Below, piece after piece: positions 9,097-18,520 of a stretch of DNA of 64,000 nucleotides. The notes beneath the pieces were generated by a model. It saw only the letters and a list, made by a program, of their open reading frames with translations. It ran no database searches and had not been told where the DNA came from. Each line of letters begins with the position of its first letter. Within the stretch, counting starts at the first letter, position 1. The translations under genes were made by a program, and so were the position numbers. This stretch comes from Sphingopyxis witflariensis (GTDB lineage Bacteria; Pseudomonadota; Alphaproteobacteria; Sphingomonadales; Sphingomonadaceae). The stretch lies in contig NZ_NISJ01000005.1 in assembly GCF_002205635.1 (NCBI RefSeq), positions 186,001-250,000 on the forward strand, read 5' to 3'.

Positions 9097-11688
9097 TTAC
9101 AGCGTCCGGTCGCGCAGTTCGACTTCGAAGACTTCGAGGTGATCGCCCGCCTTGATGTCGTTGGTATCCGTCAGCACGACACCGCATTCGAGACCGGCGC
9201 GCACTTCGGCGACATCGTCCTTGAAACGACGCAGCGAAGCGATGGTCGTCGCCGAGACGATAACATCGGCACGCGTGAGACGCGCATGAAGTCCCTTGCG
9301 GATGACACCTTCGAGCACGAGCAGACCTGCGGCCTTGTCGCGCTTGCCGGCGGGGAAGACATCCTTGACTTCGGCGCGGCCGACGACGGTTTCGATCCGT
9401 TCCGGACCCAGCTCGCCCGCCATTTCCTTCCGAATTTCATCGGTCAGGTGATAGATGACATCATGGTACATGAAGCGCACTTTTTCGCGCTTCGCGATAT
9501 CGCGTGCCTTGGGGTTCGGACGGACGTTGAAGCCGATGATCGGCGCATTGGTCGCCGCCGCGAGCGTCACATCGCTTTCGGTGATCGCACCGGCGCCCGA
9601 CTGAAGCACGCGGACGCGGATCTCGTCGGTCGACAGCTTGTTCAGCGCATTGACGATCGCCTCGACCGAGCCCTGCACATCGCCCTTGATGATCACCGGG
9701 AACTGAATGACGTTCGCCTTGTCAGCGAGCGCCTCAAACATGCCTTCGAGGCTGACCGGCGCCTGGACGGTGCGCTTCTTGAGCGCCTCGCCATGGCGAT
9801 AGGCAGCAACTTCGCGGGCGCGGGCTTCGTTCTCGACGACGGTGAGCGTATCGCCCGCCATCGGAACGCCGCCCAGACCCAGCACTTCGACCGGCATCGA
9901 CGGTGTGGCCGATTTGATCTGCTTGCCCTGATCGTCGATGAGCGCGCGGACGCGGCCGCTTTCGGCTCCGCAGACGAAGATGTCGCCGACCTTCAGCGTA
10001 CCGCGGCGGACGAGGATCGTCGCGACGGGGCCGCGGCCCTTGTCGAGCTTTGCCTCGATCACCGTGCCTTCGGCGGCGCGGTCGGGATTGGCCTTGAGTT
10101 CCATGATCTCGGCCTGCATCGCAATCGCTTCGAGCAGCTTGTCGAGACCGGTTTTTTTCAAAGCCGACACTTCGACATTCTGGACGTCACCGCCCATTTC
10201 CTCGACCACCAGCTCATGTTCGAGCAGGCGTTCGCGGACGCGCTGCGGGTTGGCGCCTTCCTTGTCGACCTTGTTGATCGCCACGATGATCGGCACGCCG
10301 GCCGCCTTCGCATGCTTAATCGCTTCGATCGACTGCGGTTTCAGCCCGTCGTCGGCCGCGACCACCAGGATAACGATGTCGGTGACATTGGCACCGCGCT
10401 GACGCATCTCGGTAAAGGCTTCGTGGCCCGGCGTATCGAGGAAGGTGACGATGCTGCCATCGGGGGTCTTCACCTGATAGGCGCCGATATGCTGGGTGAT
10501 GCCGCCGGCTTCGCCCGCAACGACATTGGCGCCGCGGAGCGCATCGAGAAGCGACGTCTTGCCGTGATCGACATGGCCCATGATCGTGACGACCGGCGCG
10601 CGCGGCTTCAGATGCTCGGCATCGTCGACGTCCTCGTCGTGACGGATGTCGACATCGCCTTCGCTCACGCGCTTGATCTCATGACCGAATTCGGTGACGA
10701 GCAGTTCGGCGGTGTCCTGATCGATCGTGTCGATGCTGCTGGCCGGGCTGCCCATTTTGAACAGCGCCTTGGTCAGATCGCTGACCTTTTCGGCCATACG
10801 GTTGGCGAGATCCTGAACCGTGATGCTTTCGGGCACGACGACTTCACGGACCTGCTTCTCGCGCGGACCAGACGAGGAAGTGTGCGAACGCTTTTCCTTT
10901 TCGCGAGCGCGCTTCAACGCCGCGAGGCTGCGCGCACGTGCACCCTCATCCTCGTTCAGCGCACGCGTGACGGTCAGCTTGCCCGATTGGCGACGGCTGT
11001 CGCCGCCACGGGTTGCCTTCGGCTCGGGGCGCTTGGGTTCAGGGCGCGGCGGAGCCGCGACCGGAGTGAAGCGGCGCGGTGCCGGTGCGGCGCTGGTCGT
11101 CGCCCGCGGTGCGGGAGTCGGCGCAGCCGCTGCAGGCGCAGCAGCCGTTTCCGTCTTGGCGACGGGAGCCGGGGCAGCAGCCACAGGTTCGGCGGCGGGC
11201 GCAGGGGCGACCGGTTCCGGCGCGGCGACAGACGCCGGCGCAGCCTTTTCGGCGGCGCGGGCTTTTTCTTCCTCAATGGCACGGGCACGCGCGGCTTCTT
11301 CGCGGCGGCGCGTTTCCTCGAGCGCGTTCATGCGCGATTCTTCGGCCTCGCGCAGCAACTGCACCTGGCGTTCCTGACGCGACATCAGGCTGCTCGCCTC
11401 GCTGACGCGCGGCGTAGCAGCCGGCCTCGGCGGCGGCGGCGGCGCGACGGGAGCCGCAGCAACCGGTGCGGGCGCGGGCGCGGCGGGTGCCGGAGCAGCC
11501 TCGACCTCTTCCATTTCGGGCGCGGCGGTTTCGCCGGGACGCCCGAGCACGCGGCGACGCTTCACCTCGACCACCACCGTGTTGCGGCGGCCGTGGCTGA
11601 ATTGCTGTTGCACCTGGCCGGATTCGACCGTCCGCTTCAGCCCCAGCGGCTTGCGGGTCAGCGTCGGCTTGTCCTGTTCGTCACTCAT
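9097..11688 (-). CDS. infB: Translation initiation factor IF-2
   Basis: GTPase that places fMet-tRNA on the 30S subunit and drives subunit joining. The 863 residues hold the IF-2 N-terminal motif ([19 protein letters not shown]), a long Ala/Pro/Glu linker (about 60-270), the IF2_N domain ([17 protein letters not shown]) and the G domain with G1 GHVDHGKT, G3 DTPGHEAF and G4 [10 protein letters not shown]. Domains II, III and the tRNA-binding C-terminal domain complete it. It lies between ylxR and DUF1697 in the nusA-infB operon. The low-complexity linker is typical of alphaproteobacterial IF-2. Confidence 0.98.
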   Translation of the reverse strand: MSDEQDKPTLTRKPLGLKRTVESGQVQQQFSHGRRNTVVVEVKRRRVLGRPGETAAPEMEEVEAAPAPAAPAPAPVAAAPVAPPPPPRPAATPRVSEASSLMSRQERQVQLLREAEESRMNALEETRRREEAARARAIEEEKARAAEKAAPASVAAPEPVAPAPAAEPVAAAPAPVAKTETAAAPAAAAPTPAPRATTSAAPAPRRFTPVAAPPRPEPKRPEPKATRGGDSRRQSGKLTVTRALNEDEGARARSLAALKRAREKEKRSHTSSSGPREKQVREVVVPESITVQDLANRMAEKVSDLTKALFKMGSPASSIDTIDQDTAELLVTEFGHEIKRVSEGDVDIRHDEDVDDAEHLKPRAPVVTIMGHVDHGKTSLLDALRGANVVAGEAGGITQHIGAYQVKTPDGSIVTFLDTPGHEAFTEMRQRGANVTDIVILVVAADDGLKPQSIEAIKHAKAAGVPIIVAINKVDKEGANPQRVRERLLEHELVVEEMGGDVQNVEVSALKKTGLDKLLEAIAMQAEIMELKANPDRAAEGTVIEAKLDKGRGPVATILVRRGTLKVGDIFVCGAESGRVRALIDDQGKQIKSATPSMPVEVLGLGGVPMAGDTLTVVENEARAREVAAYRHGEALKKRTVQAPVSLEGMFEALADKANVIQFPVIIKGDVQGSVEAIVNALNKLSTDEIRVRVLQSGAGAITESDVTLAAATNAPIIGFNVRPNPKARDIAKREKVRFMYHDVIYHLTDEIRKEMAGELGPERIETVVGRAEVKDVFPAGKRDKAAGLLVLEGVIRKGLHARLTRADVIVSATTIASLRRFKDDVAEVRAGLECGVVLTDTNDIKAGDHLEVFEVELRDRTL

Positions 11689-11705
11689 CGAAAACCATCA
11701 TTCCT

Positions 11706-12476
11706 TCAAAACGCGTCCGAAGCGGCGGTGCCAGCTGGCGCCGTCCCAATTTCTTCCTCGCCGGCGGGCGGCGGAGTCTGCGGATCGGAATCGCGGTTGG
11801 ACGCGTCCCTACTCCATCCTGTGAAAAACTGCCAGCGGCTCAAATGCGCAAGCACACGGGCCGCGGCGCGGGCGTCGGTCAACGCCAGATGCACCGCATT
11901 TTCGCGCCCTAATGCCATAGATAGGGTGCCGCGGTCCACCGGCAAGACCAAACCCTCGCGGCCGGAGCCTTCGGCATCCTCGCCGACGCGCCATGCCTGC
12001 GCCAATTTCTTGCGCCCGTCCTCGCCTGCATCATTGGCATGGAGAAGCAAGCGAACCTGCCCCTTGCGCGCCGCCTGCTCGATACGTTCATTGCCGCTGA
12101 TCAGCGTGCCGGAGCGCGCCTCGAGCCCCAGCCTGTCGAGCGTCGCCCGCATCAACTGCGCCTCGATCCGCGCGCCGAGGTCATCGGGAATGACCATATT
12201 ATTTTCGTGCAAGGCGCGGGCGAGCCCGCCTTTCAGCTTGCCTTTTGCCTGCGCGGCTTCGAGCTCGGCGCGCGGCACGCCGATCCACGCACCGCGTCCG
12301 GGCGCCTTGCCATGCACATCGGGCGCGATCTGACCATCGGGGCCAAGCGCCAGACGCACGAGCTGCTCTGCCGGAACAACTGCTCCGGACAATATGCAGC
12401 GCCGTTCGGGCACATGTTGGCCGCGCCGACCAGCGCGGTCTGGTTCGCTCAGCTGATCATTGTGCGGGGTCCGCAT
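11706..12476 (-). CDS. ylxR: YlxR-L7Ae-like RNA-binding protein
   Basis: A 256-residue protein with an N-terminal YlxR/DUF448 domain (PERRCILSGAVVP, later GKAPGRGAWIGVPRAELE) and a second domain like ribosomal L7Ae (residues about 115-210: ARSGTLISGNERIEQAARKG). The two-domain form is common in alphaproteobacteria, while Firmicutes carry them as separate ylxR and rplGA genes. It is presumed to bind RNA within the nusA-infB operon. Its start overlaps the end of nusA by 20 bases, and infB follows after 17 bases. The acidic Pro/Gly-rich tail is probably disordered. Confidence 0.9.
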   Translation of the reverse strand: MRTPHNDQLSEPDRAGRRGQHVPERRCILSGAVVPAEQLVRLALGPDGQIAPDVHGKAPGRGAWIGVPRAELEAAQAKGKLKGGLARALHENNMVIPDDLGARIEAQLMRATLDRLGLEARSGTLISGNERIEQAARKGQVRLLLHANDAGEDGRKKLAQAWRVGEDAEGSGREGLVLPVDRGTLSMALGRENAVHLALTDARAAARVLAHLSRWQFFTGWSRDASNRDSDPQTPPPAGEEEIGTAPAGTAASDAF

Positions 12477-14121
12477 CGGCGGCCTCCCCGTTTTGCGGCT
12501 CTGCCGCGGGCCCAGCTTGCGGCGCAGCTTCTTCCACCGACTCGGCCGACTCTTCGTCGTCGAACCAATGGGCGCGCGCCGCCATGATGATCTCGTTGCC
12601 CTGCTCTTCGCTCAAGCCATATTCGCCCAGCACGCCGCCCTTGTCCTCAGCGCGGTCACCGCGCGGCGGGCCGCGGCGGTTGTCGGTGCGCTTCTTGGCG
12701 ATCAGTTCGTCGGTAGCGAGATCGGCGAGGTCGTCGAGCGTCTTGATCCCGGCCTTGCCAAGCACGACAAGCATCGCTTCGGTCAGGTGCGGGATCTCGG
12801 CCAACGCATCTTCGACGCCCAGTTCGCGGCGTTCGGCGCGCGACGCTTCTTCGCGGCGCTCGAGCCCTTCGGCAGCGCGGCTCTGCAGTTCCTGCGCCAG
12901 TTCCTCGTCGAAACCTTCGATGCTCGCCAGTTCGTCGATGCCGACATAAGCGACTTCTTCGAGCTCACCGAAGCCTTCGGCGACGAGCAGCTGCGCGAGG
13001 GTTTCATCGACATCGAGTTCTTCCTGGAACATCGACGAGCGTTCGACGAATTCACGCTGGCGCTTTTCGCTGGCATCAGCCTCGGTCATGATGTCGATCT
13101 GGCTGCCGGTCAACTGGCTGGCGAGACGGACATTCTGGCCACGACGACCGATAGCGAGCGACAGCTGATCGTCGGGAACGACAACTTCGATGCGGCTGTC
13201 ATCCTCGTCGATGACGACGCGCTGGACCGTTGCCGGCTGCAATGCGTTGACAACGAAGGTCGCGGTATCTTCCGACCAGGGGATGATGTCGATCTTTTCG
13301 CCCTGCATTTCCTGGACGACTGCCTGAACGCGGCTGCCCTTCATGCCGACGCATGCGCCGACGGGGTCGATGCTGCTGTCATAGCTGATGACGCCGATCT
13401 TGGCGCGCGAGCCCGGGTCGCGGGCAGCGGCCTTGATCTCGATGATGCCGTCGTAGATTTCGGGCACTTCCTGCGCGAACAGCTTCTTCATGAAGTCGGG
13501 GTGCGCACGGCTGAGGAAAATCTGCGGACCACGGGTTTCGCTGCGTACCGACAGGATCAGCGCGCGGACGCGATCACCGACGCGCATCAGTTCGCGCGGG
13601 ATCTGCTGGTCGCGGCGGATCACGCCTTCGGCGCGGCCAAGGTTGACGACGATGTGGCCGAATTCGACCGACTTCACGACGCCGGTGATGATTTCACCGG
13701 CGCGATCCTTGAATTCCGCATATTGGCGCTCGCGGTCGGCTTCACGGACCTTCTGAAAGATCACCTGCTTTGCCGACTGGGCGTCGATGCGGCCGAGATC
13801 GACTGCGGGCAGCGGATCGACGATGAAGTCGCCCAGTTGAGCGTCTTTCTGCAGCTTCTGACCGGCGGCCAGATCGACCTGTTTGAAATAATCCTCGACC
13901 TGTTCGACGACCTCGACGACGCGCCACAAGCGCAGGTCGCCGGTCTGAACGTCAAGCTTGGCGCGGATGTCATTCTCGGCACCGTAACGGGCGCGCGCCG
14001 CGCGCTGGATCGCTTCCTCGATCGCCTCGATGACGATCGCCTTGTCGATCATCTTCTCGCTGGCGACGCTGTTGGCAATCGCCAGCAGTTCGGCGCGGTT
14101 GGCAGAAATGGCAGTGGCCAT
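12457..14121 (-). CDS. nusA: Transcription termination/antitermination protein NusA
   Basis: RNA polymerase-associated factor controlling pausing, termination and antitermination. Within 554 residues there is an N-terminal polymerase-binding domain (about 1-125), an S1 domain (GEIITGVVKSVEFGHIVVNL), KH1 (GACVGMKGSRVQAVVQEM) and KH2 (LSLAIGRRGQNVRLASQL). The C-terminal part (about 370-554) carries helix-hairpin-helix-like segments (LGKAGIKTLDDLADLATDEL) and an acidic Ala/Glu tail. The start overlaps the rimP stop as TGATG. Coupled translation with rimP and ylxR is likely. Confidence 0.97.
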   Translation of the reverse strand: MATAISANRAELLAIANSVASEKMIDKAIVIEAIEEAIQRAARARYGAENDIRAKLDVQTGDLRLWRVVEVVEQVEDYFKQVDLAAGQKLQKDAQLGDFIVDPLPAVDLGRIDAQSAKQVIFQKVREADRERQYAEFKDRAGEIITGVVKSVEFGHIVVNLGRAEGVIRRDQQIPRELMRVGDRVRALILSVRSETRGPQIFLSRAHPDFMKKLFAQEVPEIYDGIIEIKAAARDPGSRAKIGVISYDSSIDPVGACVGMKGSRVQAVVQEMQGEKIDIIPWSEDTATFVVNALQPATVQRVVIDEDDSRIEVVVPDDQLSLAIGRRGQNVRLASQLTGSQIDIMTEADASEKRQREFVERSSMFQEELDVDETLAQLLVAEGFGELEEVAYVGIDELASIEGFDEELAQELQSRAAEGLERREEASRAERRELGVEDALAEIPHLTEAMLVVLGKAGIKTLDDLADLATDELIAKKRTDNRRGPPRGDRAEDKGGVLGEYGLSEEQGNEIIMAARAHWFDDEESAESVEEAAPQAGPAAEPQNGEAADADPAQ

Positions 14122-14666
14122 CAGTCCTGTCCTTCTTCTTCCAGTTCATCGGCGCCGTCGCTCGACAGCGGGATGGTTGCGGCAATTAATTTGTCGGTGA
14201 GAACGAGCTTCGCCGTATCGATCGCGTCGAACGGCAGTTTATGCTCGACCCCTTGCGTATCTTCTATCGTCACGACATCGTCCTCGATGCCGATCAGCAG
14301 GCCGCTGAAGCGTTGACGCCCGTCGCGCTTTTCTTTCAGCGCAACCTTGGCCTCATGCCCCGCCCAGTCGGCGAAGTCGGTGCGGCGCGTCAGCGGCCGA
14401 TCGATGCCGGGCGACGACACTTCCAGCCGGTAGGCCTGCGCGATCGGGTCCTTGCCCGCTTCCTCGAGCGCGTCGAGCTGGGCCGAAATGCGGCGCGACA
14501 GATCGGCACAATCCTCGATAGTCAGCTGGCGCGTCGCGGGACGCTCGGCCATCACCTGCAGCGTCGGGTCGCTCTCACCGCCGAAAAAGGCGACGCGCAC
14601 GAGCGCAAGGCCCATCGCCTCGGCTTCGGGTGCAATGATCGCATTCAGGACGTCGAGATCGGCCAA
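14121..14666 (-). CDS. rimP: Ribosome maturation factor RimP
   Basis: Needed for assembly of the 30S subunit. The 181 residues contain VSSPGIDRPLTRRTDFADW, the best-conserved RimP motif, and the C-terminal SH3-like part (FSGLLIGIEDDVVTIEDTQG). The first codon is TTG at 14664-14666, which gives MADLDVLNAIIAPEAEAM; no ATG lies near and the preceding sequence (GGGATAATATA) is a weak ribosome site. A TTG start and weak site suggest low or regulated translation. It heads the rimP-nusA-ylxR-infB series and overlaps nusA by one base. Confidence 0.93.
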   Translation of the reverse strand: MADLDVLNAIIAPEAEAMGLALVRVAFFGGESDPTLQVMAERPATRQLTIEDCADLSRRISAQLDALEEAGKDPIAQAYRLEVSSPGIDRPLTRRTDFADWAGHEAKVALKEKRDGRQRFSGLLIGIEDDVVTIEDTQGVEHKLPFDAIDTAKLVLTDKLIAATIPLSSDGADELEEEGQD

Positions 14667-14811
14667 TATATTATCCCAAAAATCATGATCGAAAAGCCAT
14701 GCAGGAACGGCCGCCGCGGCCCGCGGCCCCGACGTCCCAACTGGCTAACCATGTCAAGAAGTAGGCGGCATATAGGCTGACGAGGGTGAGTCGGCAAGGG
14801 GGAATGCTGCG

Positions 14812-15987
14812 TCAGGCTTCGCGGCGCGCGTTGCGGAGCCAGCGCTTCGCCGCGAGCGCGACGAAGCCGACGAGCAACCCCCAAAAAGCCGATCCCAGAC
14901 CAAAGGCCGCGAGCCCCGATCCGGTGGCGAGAAAGGTCAGGATCGCGGCGTCGCGCTCATCGGCGGCCGACAGCATGGCATCGATCGCGCCGGTCAGCGC
15001 CGGGATCAGCGCGACCCCGGTCAGCGCCGCGATCACTTCGGGCGGCAGCGCAAGGAACAGGCGCACGAGCGCGGGGGAGAAGAGCGCAAGGAGAAGATAA
15101 AAGCCCGCGTAGATCACTCCGACCACCCAGCGCCGATCGCGGTCGGGGTGAGCGTCATCATTGGTGCAGATCGCGGCGGTGATCGCGGCCAGATTGACCG
15201 CATGCGCACCAAAGGGTGCCATCAGCACCGACATCATCCCCGTCCCGGCGATCAGCTTGCCCGCCGGCGGCACATAGCCCGCGGTCCTGAGCACGACGAT
15301 CCCCGGCAGATTCTGCGACACGAGGGTCACGAGGAAGAGCGGTACGCCGACGCTGAGAATCGTCTGCGCGTCAAACTGCGGCCATATCGGAAGCAAGGCC
15401 CCGAAAATCGGCCCCGATGGAAGATGCGCCACATCGCCGCGCGCCAGCGTCAGTATAAAGCCGGCGACGAGCACCAGCAGCAGCGCATAGAGCGGCGCCC
15501 GCTGCCGCGCGATCACGAACACCCCGACGAGCAGCGCGACCAATGCAGGATCGCCGGTTCCGACACGAAAGAGCCCAAGGCAAAAGGGCAGCAGCACCCC
15601 CGCGAGCATCGCGGACGCCACCGAAGCGGGAATCCTTTCGGCGATTCGGCCCAGCGCGGGAATCGCCCCAAGCCCGACCATCAGCAACGCCGCGGCGAGG
15701 AAACAGCCGACGGCGACCGGCCACGACAGGCCCGGGGCGGTCGCGGCGAGCAGCGCGGCACCCGGCGTCGACCAGGCCAGCACGACCGGCATGCGCAGTC
15801 GCAGCGAAATCATCGCGCCGGCGACCGCGATGCCGAGGCACAGCGCCGTAACCGCGCTTCCGGTCTGCTCGACCGAGGCGCCGAGTGTCCGCATCGCCTG
15901 CACGACGAGGGCGATCGTTCCGCCGAAACCGATCAGCGCCGCGATCAGCGCGGACGACCAGGCATTGATGGGAGGCAATCTAAACAT
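14812..15987 (-). CDS. Benzoate/aromatic acid transporter, BenE family
   Basis: An integral membrane protein of 391 residues with about 11-12 hydrophobic segments. The start MFRLPPINAWSSALIAALIGFGG, then VVLAWSTPGAALLAATAP and APFGAHAVNLAAITAAICT, match the BenE family of putative benzoate/H+ symporters. No aromatic degradation gene is in the window, so the substrate is unconfirmed. The ATG at 15987 is chosen over 16005 because a run of nine G precedes it. It stands between rimP and the divergent cspA. Confidence 0.85.
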   Translation of the reverse strand: MFRLPPINAWSSALIAALIGFGGTIALVVQAMRTLGASVEQTGSAVTALCLGIAVAGAMISLRLRMPVVLAWSTPGAALLAATAPGLSWPVAVGCFLAAALLMVGLGAIPALGRIAERIPASVASAMLAGVLLPFCLGLFRVGTGDPALVALLVGVFVIARQRAPLYALLLVLVAGFILTLARGDVAHLPSGPIFGALLPIWPQFDAQTILSVGVPLFLVTLVSQNLPGIVVLRTAGYVPPAGKLIAGTGMMSVLMAPFGAHAVNLAAITAAICTNDDAHPDRDRRWVVGVIYAGFYLLLALFSPALVRLFLALPPEVIAALTGVALIPALTGAIDAMLSAADERDAAILTFLATGSGLAAFGLGSAFWGLLVGFVALAAKRWLRNARREA

Positions 15988-15989
15988 CG

Positions 15990-15998
15990 CCCCCCCCC
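15990..15998 (-). promoter_or_regulatory. Nine-G homopolymer in the ribosome binding region of the BenE gene
   Basis: On the minus strand TAGGGGGGGGGCG runs directly into the ATG, so the only Shine-Dalgarno-like sequence is an uninterrupted G9 tract ending 2 bases before the start codon. Such tracts can change length by slippage and alter the spacing to the start codon. Confidence 0.5.
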
Positions 15999-16301
15999 TA
16001 ACCATGTGGCAGATGACGGGAAAGCCCCGCCATCATCGGCACTGCCATGATGGCATATAGCTGGCGCGCGGAGGTCAATGCCCGGCGACGTCCCGGCAAA
16101 TATTCGCACGAAAAGCCGGGCGGATTGGCCCGAATTCGCAACGAACCTTGACTTTTCGGCAAAATAACGCCAAGTTACTCGTGCTAACGTCGCCTGCGAC
16201 GGAAATTTGATGCCTCCAGGCTGATCCTTCCCTTCACACGCTACCAGCTCCGCCGGTGCTTTTGCCGGTGGATACCCCTGTTTTCGTGAAAGGAAACATC
16301 C
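15999..16301 (+). promoter_or_regulatory. Upstream region and leader of cspA
   Basis: There is no gene in this stretch. A candidate -35 element TTGACT lies at 16148-16153, but no convincing -10 can be fixed. If transcription starts there the mRNA leader is over 100 bases, as expected for cold-shock genes whose long leaders fold in a temperature-dependent way. GAAAGGAAA at 16288-16296 is a strong ribosome binding site for cspA. The direct repeat GCCGGT (16253 and 16264 areas) gives a weak hairpin. Confidence 0.4.
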
Positions 16302-16508
16302 ATGCCCATCGGCACCGTAAAATTCTTCAACTCGGACAAAGGCTATGGTTTCATCGCCAATGAGGACGGCTCGGGCGACAGCTTCGTGCACATCACCGCC
16401 GTCGAGCGCGCCGGTATGGCGACGCTGAACAAGGACCAGCGCGTTTCGTACGAACTGGAAACCGACCAGCGCGGCAAGACTTCGGCTGTCAATCTTCAGC
16501 CGGCCTGA
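16302..16508 (+). CDS. cspA: Cold-shock protein, CspA family
   Basis: A 68-residue single cold-shock domain that binds single-stranded RNA and DNA as a chaperone. RNP1 (KGYGFI) and RNP2-like (SFVHITAV) motifs are intact, and it begins [19 protein letters not shown] strong ribosome site AAAGGAAA precedes the ATG. The stop is followed after 2 bases by the TTG start of an IF-1 gene, so the two are co-transcribed. Which csp paralogue it represents cannot be told from the window. Confidence 0.95.
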   Translation: MPIGTVKFFNSDKGYGFIANEDGSGDSFVHITAVERAGMATLNKDQRVSYELETDQRGKTSAVNLQPA

Positions 16509-16510
16509 TC

Positions 16511-16768
16511 TTGGCCAAAGAAGAAATTATAACCTTCGATGGTGTGATTGACGAGATCCTGCCCGACGCCCGTTTTGGCGTCGTGCTGGAAAATGGTCAT
16601 CGCATCATCGCCTATACCGCCGGCCGGATGCGACGTTTTCGCATCCGGTCGGTCGTGGGCGACGCGGTTCGCGTCGAAATGACCCCCTATGACCTGACCA
16701 AGGGTCGCGTGATCTATCGTGAACGCGGCGCAGGGGCCCCCGTCGGCGCGCAGCGCAAGCGCCGCTGA
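16511..16768 (+). CDS. infA: Translation initiation factor IF-1
   Basis: An 85-residue OB-fold protein that occupies the A site of the 30S subunit during initiation. It follows E. coli IF-1 closely in plan: [38 protein letters not shown] and [18 protein letters not shown]. It differs by a basic C-terminal tail of about a dozen residues ([11 protein letters not shown]). The start codon is TTG, 2 bases after the cspA stop, with no separate strong ribosome site, so it probably depends on coupling to cspA. Whether the genome has a second infA cannot be seen. Confidence 0.9.
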   Translation: MAKEEIITFDGVIDEILPDARFGVVLENGHRIIAYTAGRMRRFRIRSVVGDAVRVEMTPYDLTKGRVIYRERGAGAPVGAQRKRR

Positions 16769-16805
16769 CCAACAACCAAAACAAAAGATAAAATTACAGG
16801 ACTAT

Positions 16806-16946
16806 ATGATTCATCAATACCAGGACTATCCGCAAAATTCCGCGGGCCGGCCGGCCCCGATGGCAACGACCGCCAAGCCGGCCCGGCGATCGCCGACCCT
16901 CTCGCGCCGCGAGCTGCAACGCCTGATCGCCCATATGATCGACTGA
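16806..16946 (+). CDS. Small protein of unknown function (46 residues)
   Basis: MIHQYQDYPQNSAGRPAPM begins this 46-residue frame, which ends in a helix-like LSRRELQRLIAHMID. ACAGGA lies 5 bases upstream of the ATG. The second half looks like a small helical motif with alternating charge. It follows infA by 37 bases in the same direction and may belong to the cold-shock transcript. No family recognised; the coding call rests on the ribosome site and composition. Confidence 0.6.
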   Translation: MIHQYQDYPQNSAGRPAPMATTAKPARRSPTLSRRELQRLIAHMID

Positions 16947-16987
16947 GCGCCACACGGCGTTCGGTATAACCCCAAAGGAGCAAGGCC

Positions 16988-17182
16988 GTGTCGACCACCA
17001 GCGACTATTATCTGGCGCAAGCCGCCAAATGCGCTACCGACGCGGCCGCTTCGTCTCTGGTTCAGGTACGCGACCGCAGCCTGCGCGCCGAACAGGCGTG
17101 GCTGTCGATGGCCGACCGGCTGATCCGTACCGAAGAGGCGCGCGCCGAAAAGGAAAAAAAGGCTGCCGCCGCCGGCGAATGA
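16988..17182 (+). CDS. Small helical protein of unknown function (64 residues)
   Basis: A 64-residue frame starting at GTG with AAAGGAG 6 bases upstream, a good ribosome site. The sequence is alpha-helical (YYLAQAAKCATDAAASSL, then VRDRSLRAEQAWLSMADRL) and ends in a Lys/Ala-rich tail. One Cys is present and there is no signal or membrane segment. It is third in line after infA on the same strand, with a gap of 41 bases. No function known to me. Confidence 0.7.
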   Translation: MSTTSDYYLAQAAKCATDAAASSLVQVRDRSLRAEQAWLSMADRLIRTEEARAEKEKKAAAAGE

Positions 17183-17511
17183 AGCCGGTTTTGGCCTGCC
17201 TTGGAATATTCCGGCGCCGCCTTTCCCCAAGAGCCGACGGATAAGGACATCGGGCGCGCATGCGCGCAAATGTGCGGATTGCCCCGCATCGGATCTGCCT
17301 CCATTGCGAAGCACGAAACTACGAACGCACGAAATCGGTTCGATGTGGCCCGATTCTCGAATTTAGCGGCGGAATACTCGAAGCGTATTTCCCGCCGGCG
17401 ATCGATGACGAATTCCTTTGGCAGCGGCGCGCGCCGGACGCGTCCGTAACTTGATATTAAGCCGCACTCATTATCGTCAATCCGGGCAATCGACACACGA
17501 GAACAAAGGCG
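17183..17511. other. Intergenic stretch, no convincing gene
   Basis: This 329-base gap has two overlapping plus-strand frames (17201-17449 and 17260-17454), neither with a ribosome site or recognisable content. Its GC content is lower than its neighbours near 17300-17400. It should hold the terminator of the small-gene series and the promoter of the glycosyltransferase gene, but neither can be fixed. AAAGG at 17504-17508 serves as ribosome site for the next gene. Confidence 0.5.
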
Positions 17512-18504
17512 ATGCGAACTCCGAAAATCAGCGTCGTCATGTCGGTGTACAATAACGCGCCCTATCTCCCGAAATCGATCGAGAGCATCCTGGGCCAGAC
17601 ATGCGGCGATTTTGAATTCATCGTTATCGACGACGGCTCGACCGACGGTTCGGGCGCAATCGTCGATGGCTATGCCGCCCGCGACGCACGGGTGCGCGCG
17701 ATACATCAGGAAAATCGGGGGACGATCGCCGCAGCAACCCGCGGGCTGGAACTCGCGCAGGCCGAACTGATCGCGCGCATGGATGGCGACGATATTGCCG
17801 ATCCTGTACGATTCGAAAAGCAGGTCGCCTTTCTGGATGCCCATGACGACGTGGGCGCGCTGGGAACGTGGATTTGGGTGATCGACGAGGACGACGCCCC
17901 CCGCTTGCCCGGCGGAGATCCCCCGACCGATCCGGCGGAGATCGCCGAATCGCTGCGGCACAGCAGCCCGATCATGAATCCGACCGCGATGATGCGAAAG
18001 TCAGTCGTCGACCGGGTCGGTGGCTATCGCCCGGCGTATCGGCATTGCGAAGATTATGACTATTGGCTGCGCTTCTCGGAGCAGGCAAAGCTGGCCAATC
18101 TGCCCGAGCGCCTGCTCCTCTATCGCTATTATGACGGACAGGTCAGCCAAAAGCATGCGACCACGCAGCTGCTCGGCACCGTCATCGCCTATGCGGCCTA
18201 TCAGGAACGCATCGCGGGACGCAGTGATCCCACCGAAGGCTTGACCGAAATGCCCCGCGTCGACGCGCTTCCCGGCTTATTCGGCCGCGATGACCTGCCC
18301 CGCCTGGCCCGCGAATTCGTGCTGCCCCAAATCGAATATCGCCCCAACGCTTTTCAGAATGGCGGCATGGAATTGCTGGTCGAAGCGCTGCGCCAGCGCG
18401 AGGTGACCGACCTGCCCCGCACGCTGAAGGTCGCGGCGCGACTGCTGCGCGCGGGACAATATGGCAATGCAGTCCGAATCGCCAAAGCGGCGATATTAGG
18501 GTAG
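17512..18504 (+). CDS. Family 2 glycosyltransferase
   Basis: A soluble GT-A fold glycosyltransferase of 330 residues. The nucleotide-sugar site is clear: ISVVMSVYNNAPYLPKSIES, then VIDDGSTDGSGAI and the metal-binding ARMDGDDIADPVRFEKQV (DGDD). HCEDYDYWLRFSE is the acceptor-side ED motif. There is no membrane segment, so it probably acts in the cytoplasm on a lipid-linked or secreted glycan. The sugar is unknown. It is followed after 16 bases by a cell-wall hydrolase gene, possibly one transcript. Confidence 0.88.
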   Translation: MRTPKISVVMSVYNNAPYLPKSIESILGQTCGDFEFIVIDDGSTDGSGAIVDGYAARDARVRAIHQENRGTIAAATRGLELAQAELIARMDGDDIADPVRFEKQVAFLDAHDDVGALGTWIWVIDEDDAPRLPGGDPPTDPAEIAESLRHSSPIMNPTAMMRKSVVDRVGGYRPAYRHCEDYDYWLRFSEQAKLANLPERLLLYRYYDGQVSQKHATTQLLGTVIAYAAYQERIAGRSDPTEGLTEMPRVDALPGLFGRDDLPRLAREFVLPQIEYRPNAFQNGGMELLVEALRQREVTDLPRTLKVAARLLRAGQYGNAVRIAKAAILG

Positions 18505-18520
18505 GGGCGGCAATCCAGCC

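Noticed and set aside
17201..17454. Two overlapping frames between the small helical-protein gene and the glycosyltransferase gene
   Set aside because: Neither has a ribosome site, a known motif or the codon use of neighbouring genes.
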